A DNA stretch of 64,000 bases, from contig MEHQ01002397.1 of NCBI GenBank assembly GCA_008828725.1, positions 434,001 to 498,000 on the forward strand, in the 5' to 3' direction. The position numbers and the translations under genes were made by a program. This document shows positions 60,301 through 64,000 of the stretch, piece by piece (positions within the stretch are counted from its first letter, which is position 1; the number at the start of each line of letters is the position of its first letter). The notes under the pieces were generated by a model. That model made no database searches. It worked only from the letters and a program-made list of their open reading frames with translations, and was not told where the DNA came from. Origin of the DNA: Saccharina japonica (Eukaryota; Sar; Phaeophyceae; Laminariales; Laminariaceae).

Positions 60301-63300
60301 AAGGAAACGACGAAATAATTAGACCCTCAACTTCAGTAAGGTACGTACTGCAGTGTTGCGTATTTCTTCTTTACGTGTATTTGGTTTCGCACACATTTAT
60401 CTCAGGACTTGCGCTGCTGCCGCTTTTACTTCTGCGGTTCGCCATTACTGCTACTGCTGTGTACTATGGCACGTATTTGACGACTGCTACAGTATGAAAC
60501 TCCTCCTCTGCTACTCGCACTTATGCTGCTACTCCTGCGTAGGCCACTGCTGTTTTCAATACACCGACTACTACGACTATTGCCATTTCTACTCCCAGTA
60601 CCGTAATATTGTAGGTATACTACTACGAGTACAGCAGAGCGTCTACTGCTTCTACTGTTTCTACGAAAAGTATCACGAGGGGATTCTCGCTGCTACTGTC
60701 ACTGTCGATACTACTACTGTACAACTTGTGCTACTACGTAGCCTGATGCTGTTGCCACGGCGCCGCGAATGCTTCCACTACGCCAGCGACTATTTCTTGC
60801 TTGGCTGCAAGCTTGACCCGCATGGGACCGCACGGACGATTACACAACAGCGCCTTTCAGAAGTCGCCTCATATGGTCAGACGCACGTTTTTTGTATTGT
60901 TTTTCTTCAACCTTTCAAAGGAAGAGAGGGCCGACTTTACACGATGCCCACGCCTGCTGCGTACATACAGTCATATGTTCGATTTCGGTTTTCGGAAAAG
61001 GTTTTTTTCCAGGGGGGTCGTAGTGCGTATTCGGTGAAGACTTACTCCAACAATTGATCGGAACGTCAAACTCCGAATTGCTATACTTAGGTAGATGAAG
61101 TCAAGGTTGTAACATTCCTTGCGATTTTGCATTTTTTCGGGCGCCCTAGCATATCGCAAACCTAGTGATAACAAGAACATCGTGTTTCGTGGCCAATATA
61201 TATAGTCCAGAGTCCAACCGAATATTCTGTGTGTTTTGTACGACAGAGGTATCGCATATTTGCAGCGTGTCACAGAGCCTGCAGGAGGCCAGGCTGCTTG
61301 ATTTCTACCGTAGCCTGTTCGTGTCATGCTGTAAACACCGGGAAATATAGAAGGCCCATACGGAGGTATTCAATTGACTCCACAGCGAAACGCTCAAGCA
61401 TGGTAACCGGTGTCAATTCCTAACTCTTTGAAACCAAACACGATCCAAGACCGGAGGGCCAAACTCGCCCACTTATGTATACTCTGGGTTGGCGAACATA
61501 TGTCACGTAGAGCTCTCGATCATGTAAAAGTACGGTAAACAGCAGGACCAGGCATAGAGATGGAGAGAGAGAGAGACAGACAGGTAGGCCCGCAGGCAGA
61601 CAAGATACTACATACCTAGACCAGGTACGAAACGCGCTACACTTGTAGACAGCACAAATCGGCACGGTCGCGTGATCCGTACCGTCGGCCGTGTGCGTCT
61701 GAAGGGAAACGAAAACCCTACGAAATCCCAGCTCCCCAAGTACGCCACTCGAACCAACACCTCCCAGTGACCGCGACCGCCTTGAGGTGGTGTACCACGA
61801 AACCAATCCCACGTGATATCATCACCTCGCCAATCTATGCAGACACTTTTTGTTGCAGAATTTGCGACACAGGTCCCTCGCAACCACGACCATGCTAAAC
61901 CAACAGCCCGACAGTACACAACATACTACTTACCAGGATATATTTTAAAACGTGTTCGCGCACCGGTGTGGAGGTGAGGTTTAGTTACCAAGCAACGCAC
62001 GGCCTCATTTAAACGGTTCACCTTACCTATTGGTTAAACTGGCTACTTTAATGCGTGGAGATACATCCCCCAAGGCAGGTTAATACCTGCCACAGGCGGT
62101 GTGCATCCGAAAGGGAACATAACCGACACCCAGTCAAAACGAGGTAACCTGTTGCTACGCAGTCAACCGATTCACTGCAACACGGCAACAGCGGCCAGGT
62201 CGAATGGGCTTTCGACAAACCAGGGTTTCCGCTTCAATAGGAGGCGGATTTGTGGAAACCGGTCACATAAGACTCTGGTAATCAAAGAAGCAAAAACACT
62301 AGAGATGGCACATAGTAGTACGCAATAGACTGATAAGCGCACTGGTTACATTATGGAAACTAACATCCTCCCCCTTTTGAAGAGGCTTTCTTGCCAAAAA
62401 CCAGTCAGAGGCACAGTTGCTAGTAGAGAGATGAATGAAGGAAGGCTGAGTGGTACATGCAGCAGGCAATGCGCGGTCGACGCACAAATCGAAGAAAAAT
62501 ATAGAATATCGGTCATCAAACGCATGAAATCATTGATGTACATATAAGCCCGACAGACAGTACCCGGCAGGCGGACAACCAGCAAAAAGGACAGATCAAT
62601 ATCTCATACCAGTTTCTAAAGAGAGACCTGCCCGTACTGCATATCGAAGATAACTTCTCGCCAAAACTTTATTACGCGGTCTCGCGCTCCGAGCTCGGCC
62701 GTGCGTTTTTGTGGAGTGGTTAATAAAATGAGTCAATGATACCCGTACATTCAGTGGCGGCGAGTATGTAAGTTCTGGAAGAAATAGAACCAAAACCGAA
62801 CACTCGGCATTCAAAACACACCAGCTCAGCGACCAGGGCCAATTCGCTATGATTTTAAAGGGAAAATAATGCGCGCGTGCGCCAAGGGCCGCTGGTTTAA
62901 GTACACGCCGGATTCATGGAAATGTATTGCGTGCAGCTCTTGAAATTGTTATCGCAACAAACAACCAGAGAGTATGCAGTTAACCGGCACACAAGAAGAC
63001 GTACTTCGAATACACATTCATCGACAGAACTATGTAAGCACTCCGCTACGAAGGGGGCTTTTGTGCCCCGACTCAACACGTGCCCGAACAAAACAAGTCG
63101 ATTAGAGTCGGCTCGAATACTCCGCATCCTATAAAAATACGTCAACTCTAACTACGGTGTACGCTTGCTGTTGTTCAGGCGACTTCACTCCAATCAGTTG
63201 ACCGCGGTGGGCCCCGGAACATTCGACAACTTACCGTCTCTTACTACGTTGTGAGTGGGGTATATGGTCTTCTTTTGATGTAGTTATGACGGGCTCAGTA

Positions 63301-63597
63301 GCGTCCCAGACTTTGTCCATGGATGCTTTACGTGCAAGCGACACAGTGTCGAGCCAACCGCCGCTCAACCGCCCAATTTGCCCCTGAGGTATGAAGGGTA
63401 TTGCGAAGATGCCCAGAGCGCGAGATGGCGTATCCCCCTAAGCAGATAAATACTACCCTCAAAATATATGCGCGTTTCACATTGATGTGCATCACTCTGT
63501 GGGAACGTTTGCTCGGTGCGAATAGGTGGATGCACGACAACGACATCGGAACCTTCGACGTTGACGCGTTCCAGGGTCTAATCTCTCTTCAAACCTT
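35046..63597 (+). CDS. Gene 2: secreted LRR protein, paralogue of gene 1 (3' end outside window)
   Basis: Assembled exons: 35046-35106 (signal peptide), 35475-35532, 36199-36288 (N-cap), then LRR exons 36920-36991, 38723-38794, 39094-39165, 41343-41414, 41711-41782, 52587-52658, 52951-53022, 54206-54277, 56117-56188, 56496-56567, 57577-57648, 59417-59488, 63179-63250 and 63526-63597. Phases chain cleanly (start-1, 1-2, then 2-2 throughout). The order signal peptide, Cys-bearing N-cap, LRR array predicts entry to the secretory pathway. By analogy with gene 1, the cap, Cys-rich and root-cap-like exons should follow beyond 64 kb. The 10.8-kb gap at 41783-52586 could be a true intron or could separate two genes; the same strand, phase and module type favour one gene but do not prove it. 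The role as a recognition or adhesion molecule is inferred from LRR families. Confidence 0.72.
35475..35532 (+). CDS. Gene 2 exon 2: N-terminal Cys segment
   Basis: Acceptor gtccag, donor gtgagtga at 35533, enters in phase 1 and exits in phase 2. It encodes ENVCLTGSDSRCLAGTTDV. Two Cys with seven residues between them, directly after the signal peptide, suit an LRR N-cap. This exon converts phase 1 to the phase 2 used by all LRR exons. Confidence 0.62.
35533..36198 (+). other. Gene 2 intron, 0.67 kb
   Basis: No further exon or repeat is seen. It ends in gattgcag. Confidence 0.55.
36199..36288 (+). CDS. Gene 2 exon 3: LRR N-cap
   Basis: Acceptor gattgcag, donor gtacgttt at 36289, phase 2,2, 90 bp. 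It includes CTIRNEDNDALKLCLDTIG, with two Cys 12 residues apart, and ends in a hydrophobic strand (DIITL) that leads into the first LRR. The donor is GTACGT rather than GTGAGT, but the frame and position fit well. Confidence 0.7.
36920..36991 (+). CDS. Gene 2 LRR exon 1, B-type, 72 bp
   Basis: Acceptor ggaacag, donor gtgagtga at 36992, phase 2,2. It contains LNEMDTIATDTFQNMPSLLN. It is an orphan B-type repeat, most similar to the gene 1 exon at 3996 (shared TFQ-x-x-PSL). Confidence 0.85.
36992..38722 (+). other. Gene 2 intron, 1.7 kb
   Basis: At 37845-37940 there is a short tract rich in CCCGG, GGGTACC and ACCCG. A 207-codon open frame (37754-38377) spans it with an equally long frame on the other strand; neither shows a family pattern and I do not call a gene. 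Confidence 0.5.
38723..38794 (+). CDS. Gene 2 LRR exon 2, A-type, 72 bp
   Basis: Acceptor ttctccag, donor gtgagtgg at 38795, phase 2,2. It contains YQNSLISLGAGLFEELGSL. It is the A partner of 39094 (371 bp apart). A close relative is at 56117 (both start W-x-Y-Q-N). Confidence 0.87.
39094..39165 (+). CDS. Gene 2 LRR exon 3, B-type, 72 bp
   Basis: Acceptor gggacag, donor gtgagtga at 39166, phase 2,2. It contains LNDNDIATIDADAFRGLGSL. It is almost the consensus B repeat and very similar to the exons at 658 and 41711. Confidence 0.9.
39166..41342 (+). other. Gene 2 intron, 2.2 kb, with a foldback element
   Basis: Contains the second-family foldback element at 39902-40517. No other feature was recognised. 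Confidence 0.6.
39902..40517. mobile_element. Foldback element, family 2, 0.6 kb
   Basis: The ends are inverted: cggccaaaaacaggtacacc at the left and its complement (ggtatacctgtttttggccg) at the right, with arms of about 110 bp. Sub-repeats of caaaaacaggta recur in both orientations inside. No transposase frame, so it is non-autonomous. It is related to 44655-45208. Confidence 0.8.
41343..41414 (+). CDS. Gene 2 LRR exon 4, A-type, 72 bp
   Basis: Acceptor attctttag, donor gtgagtag at 41415, phase 2,2. It contains LYGNALTTLDGGLFDGLDSL. It is the A partner of 41711 (368 bp apart). Confidence 0.88.
41711..41782 (+). CDS. Gene 2 LRR exon 5, B-type, 72 bp
   Basis: Acceptor gggagcag, donor gtgagtag at 41783, phase 2,2. 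It contains MNNNAIGDVDADAFLGMGSL. The downstream intron keeps the conserved block tgtgagggtag at 41915, as after the B exons at 658 and 63526. Confidence 0.88.
42009..42120 (+). pseudogene. N-cap-like ghost exon
   Basis: One frame reads CQNDIKLDALIECLNETKF. It aligns with the N-cap exon of this gene (DALKLCLDT against DALIECLNET) with both Cys kept. No good donor follows: there is gttgcaagt, and the frame reaches a stop at 42122. It may be the relic of another gene start placed after an LRR module. Confidence 0.35.
44073..44352. repeat. Inverted repeat with arms of about 86 bp
   Basis: The left arm begins cttttgcaccataaatgaaa and the right arm ends in its complement, ttcatttatggtgcaaaag. The inner edges read cgacatgatgg and cccatcatgtcg, with a spacer of about 100 bp. 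It could form a long hairpin in RNA, or be a small MITE inside the minisatellite. Confidence 0.8.
44655..45208. mobile_element. Foldback element, family 2, inserted in minisatellite
   Basis: The left end reads cccaaaccaggtatacttga and the right end gtgtacctaattttggc. Internal caaaatcaggta sub-repeats occur in both orientations, and the cgcacgccacgaacgg segment is shared with the 39.9-kb copy. Minisatellite sequence (aaattaaa, ggaattgccagca) flanks both sides, so it landed in the repeat. Confidence 0.75.
45290..45327 (+). repeat. (GTT)n microsatellite
   Basis: A near-perfect run of about 12 GTT triplets. Confidence 0.95.
45640..46612 (-). pseudogene. GC-rich coding relic, unrecognised, with in-frame stop
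   Basis: On the minus strand, three consecutive open segments read like protein: 46612-46346 (VELDRHWCVRRKSSDARAFL), about 46430-46080 (SNLASPSKEEGACVHELL, with an in-frame TAG just upstream near 46343), and 45973-45700 (VERFLISVDVFNAVPNTDV). The frames shift between segments. Base composition is clearly more GC-rich than the surrounding AATTG repeats. I do not recognise the family. It is probably a decayed gene or element carried into the repeat block. Confidence 0.35.
47181..48066 (-). mobile_element. Foldback element, family 1, 0.9 kb
   Basis: Arms of about 300 bp (47181-47498 and 47765-48066), starting gcattagccaagaatagg. The unique centre is the reverse complement of that in the 27.6-kb copy, so the element is inserted the other way round. 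It lacks the extra segment of about 320 bp and has one copy of the tatatagata/tacacg motif that flanks that segment. Confidence 0.85.
48455..48690 (+). repeat. CTA/CTG-rich degenerate simple repeat
   Basis: A run of ctactgc, ctactac and ctgctgc triplets ending just before the SINE head at 48702. It creates a Thr/Leu-rich open frame that is not a gene. Confidence 0.75.
48702..49049 (+). mobile_element. tRNA-derived SINE, copy 3, most complete
   Basis: It begins atcgccccggtgggctagca and shows an A-box-like ggctagcaggtaacc and a B-box-like gtgagtttgagccc. The body holds cgatgaaaatcgac, gcgataaaaatcaagg and gatctgagttacgact, and ends gggatagaaaaaagaaaaa. With the copies at 23.3 and 32.3 kb it defines a consensus of about 350 bp. 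Confidence 0.85.
50430..50930 (-). pseudogene. Possible reverse-transcriptase fossil (non-LTR type)
   Basis: Minus-strand pieces resemble scattered RT blocks: an F-F-V-E-like stretch followed by VLRAWSKY in one frame, and GMPESIVKLLRPFH in another, like the G-V-P-x-x-x-V-x-x-x-x-x-F-H segment between RT blocks 2 and 3. Later motifs are unreadable, and no catalytic F-A-D-D is visible. Heavily decayed if real. Confidence 0.22.
51400..51640 (-). mobile_element. tRNA-derived SINE, diverged copy
   Basis: On the minus strand the head reads ggtcgccccagggggtcagt, with a perfect B-box-type ggttcgaacctc about 45 bp further. The body keeps only parts of the main family (atcgcgag, cgatgaaatggcga). The 3' end (+ strand ttttttgtttgtttttc) is A-rich on the element strand. 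Confidence 0.7.
52427..52476. repeat. Direct duplication, 2 x 25 bp
   Basis: The copies at 52427-52451 and 52452-52476 (gtgtacataatcccacgttc with one change) lie 110 bp before the LRR exon at 52587. Confidence 0.9.
52587..52658 (+). CDS. Gene 2 LRR exon 6, A-type, 72 bp
   Basis: Acceptor actcttcag, donor gtgagtga at 52659, phase 2,2. It contains LHNNALNTLGTGMFSLLGSL. It is the A partner of 52951 (364 bp apart). The intron start (gaacttgaaccggtagtg) resembles that after 3692. Confidence 0.87.
52951..53022 (+). CDS. Gene 2 LRR exon 7, B-type, 72 bp
   Basis: Acceptor gtgaacag, donor gtgagtaa at 53023, phase 2,2. It contains LYGNGIETMEIGTFSGLTSL. It is a divergent B repeat (E-I-G replaces D-A-D). 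Confidence 0.85.
53023..54205 (+). other. Gene 2 intron, 1.2 kb
   Basis: A 46-bp-spaced duplication (cgagttgcaaagtattccca at about 53278, and again at about 53324 with one change) is the only structure seen. Confidence 0.55.
54206..54277 (+). CDS. Gene 2 LRR exon 8, A-type, 72 bp
   Basis: Acceptor attcttcag, donor gtgagtgg at 54278, phase 2,2. It contains LETNAITVLDVGVFDDLGNL. A solitary A exon; no B exon is found about 370 bp downstream. Confidence 0.87.
54278..56116 (+). other. Gene 2 intron, 1.8 kb
   Basis: No repeat or exon was recognised. Confidence 0.5.
56117..56188 (+). CDS. Gene 2 LRR exon 9, A-type, 72 bp
   Basis: Acceptor ttctccag, donor gtgagtta at 56189, phase 2,2. It contains YQNALTTLDAGIFAGLGSL. 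It is very close to the A exons at 38723 and 41343. It is the A partner of 56496 (379 bp apart). Confidence 0.88.
56496..56567 (+). CDS. Gene 2 LRR exon 10, B-type, 72 bp
   Basis: Acceptor gtgaacag, donor gtgagtga at 56568, phase 2,2. It contains EENDIGTIHVDAFQGLGSL. The intron begins agcttctaactgtgagggta, like other post-B introns. Confidence 0.88.
56568..57576 (+). other. Gene 2 intron, 1.0 kb
   Basis: A short CTG/CTA run at 56822-56850; otherwise nothing was recognised. Confidence 0.5.
57577..57648 (+). CDS. Gene 2 LRR exon 11, A-type, 72 bp
   Basis: Acceptor attcttcag, donor gtgagtgt at 57649, phase 2,2. It contains LSSNTLTTLQAGVFDALVSV. Together with the B exon at 59417 it may be an A-B module whose inner intron grew to 1.8 kb. 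Confidence 0.87.
57649..59416 (+). other. Gene 2 intron, 1.8 kb
   Basis: No recognised repeat or exon. The open frames on both strands around 57.8-58.4 kb lack family features. Confidence 0.5.
59417..59488 (+). CDS. Gene 2 LRR exon 12, B-type, 72 bp
   Basis: Acceptor ataacag, donor gtgagtga at 59489, phase 2,2. It contains LNDNNIATMEAGVFKDMSAL. It mixes a B-type start with an A-type E-A-G-x-F. The downstream intron shares gtacggaaaccac with the intron after the B exon at 41711. Confidence 0.87.
59489..63178 (+). other. Gene 2 intron, 3.7 kb
   Basis: Contains the CTA/CTG tract at about 60405-60790, which produces a false 234-codon open frame, and a GA/CA microsatellite at about 61560-61585. 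No exon was recognised. Confidence 0.55.
60405..60790 (+). repeat. CTA/CTG-rich degenerate simple repeat
   Basis: Long imperfect runs of tactgctac, ctactac and ctgctac. The overlapping open frame (60353-61057) is rich in Cys, Tyr and Leu because of the triplets and is not a gene. Confidence 0.75.
63179..63250 (+). CDS. Gene 2 LRR exon 13, A-type, 72 bp
   Basis: Acceptor ttgttcag, donor gtgagtgg at 63251, phase 2,2. It contains LHSNQLTAVGPGTFDNLPSL. It is the A partner of 63526 (347 bp apart). Confidence 0.88.
63526..63597 (+). CDS. Gene 2 LRR exon 14, B-type, 72 bp
   Basis: Acceptor gcgaatag, donor gtgagtga at 63598, phase 2,2. It contains MHDNDIGTFDVDAFQGLISL. It is nearest to the B exon at 56496. 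It is the last exon in the window; the gene continues to the right. Confidence 0.88.
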
Positions 63598-64000
63598 GTG
63601 AGTGAGCTTTTAGACTGTTGGACTTGCATCACTCTCACCCGGATCGTTAGGGATAGAAATACCCCCCGCCGTCGCCGCCGCCGCCGACCCTCCCCCCCTC
63701 GCGTTGTCCCGGCTGCCGGAACGACAGTTGCTCTCTGAAAATCAGCTATTCATCTTCGTGAGGGTAGCCTAACCGAGTTTTATTTCACTATTGTACCAAC
63801 TAAAACTATTTGATGGCGGCACACCATTTGCAGTTACAGTAGTGTCGAACACTTGTTTCTGCTGTATTAATAGTTTGATAGTGCCAGTGCTAGGGCGGGT
63901 AAACGGAAGATGCGTTTCCATCGATCGTATGAGCTTGAGACACGGTTGTCAAAAAATATAAATAATTGTTATCGAGGAATGGAGTAAAACAAAACTTATA
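63598..64000 (+). other. Gene 2 intron start, running off the window
   Basis: It has a (GCC)n microsatellite at about 63668-63690 and the conserved post-B block cgtgagggtagcct at 63757. No further exon is visible. Confidence 0.6.

Noticed and set aside
60353..61057. 234-codon open frame on the + strand
   Set aside because: It overlaps a CTA/CTG simple-repeat tract. The Cys/Tyr/Leu bias follows from the triplets, and the rest lacks any motif.
1..64000. CRISPR arrays, bacterial operons and rRNA genes
   Set aside because: No evenly spaced identical repeats with unique spacers, no ribosome-binding-site-led gene clusters and no rRNA core motifs were seen; the DNA is eukaryotic in style.

Overview
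The window is intron-rich nuclear DNA from a eukaryote. I think it is a stramenopile and most likely a brown alga. The grounds are long introns with strong GTGAGT donors, leucine-rich repeats (LRRs) encoded one per exon, SINE and foldback repeats, and no bacterial operon features. The organism is an inference; no species-diagnostic gene is visible. Almost all of the long open frames are chance or repeat-derived. The real coding signal is a chain of very short exons, nearly all on the + strand, which I assembled from splice signals, reading phase and repeat pattern.

Gene 1 (+, enters from the left edge, stop at 14648) is the 3' part of an LRR gene. It has one broken and seven intact single-LRR exons (248-9923), a short C-terminal cap exon (10125-10166), a linker exon (10609-10655), two Cys-rich exons (11057-11140 and 12517-12618), one large exon of 855 bp (13010-13864) and a short last exon (14593-14648). 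The large exon opens with GDPHMTGFRGQKFDF and resembles the root-cap/VWD-like extracellular domains.

The stretch 14649-35045 is intergenic. It holds a higher-order GGTACC-rich minisatellite (16.1-16.9 kb), several tRNA-derived SINE copies, a 1.2-kb foldback element (27.6-28.8 kb) and a few unrecognised coding-like scraps.

Gene 2 (+, starts at 35046 and leaves through the right edge) is a paralogue whose 5' end is present: a signal-peptide exon, two Cys-containing N-cap exons, and then fourteen 72-bp LRR exons spread from 36920 to 63597. One intron of 10.8 kb (41783-52586) is packed with nested repeats. The C-terminal half lies beyond the window.

The most interesting feature is the layout of the LRR exons. 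They mostly come as two-exon modules (A then B), with B starting 347-410 bp after A, and conserved sequence extends into the introns. All interior LRR exons have the same phase (2,2), so modules can be gained, lost, shuffled or skipped without a frameshift. This looks like an expanding or recombining repertoire of extracellular LRR proteins, perhaps recognition molecules. The function is inferred, not shown.
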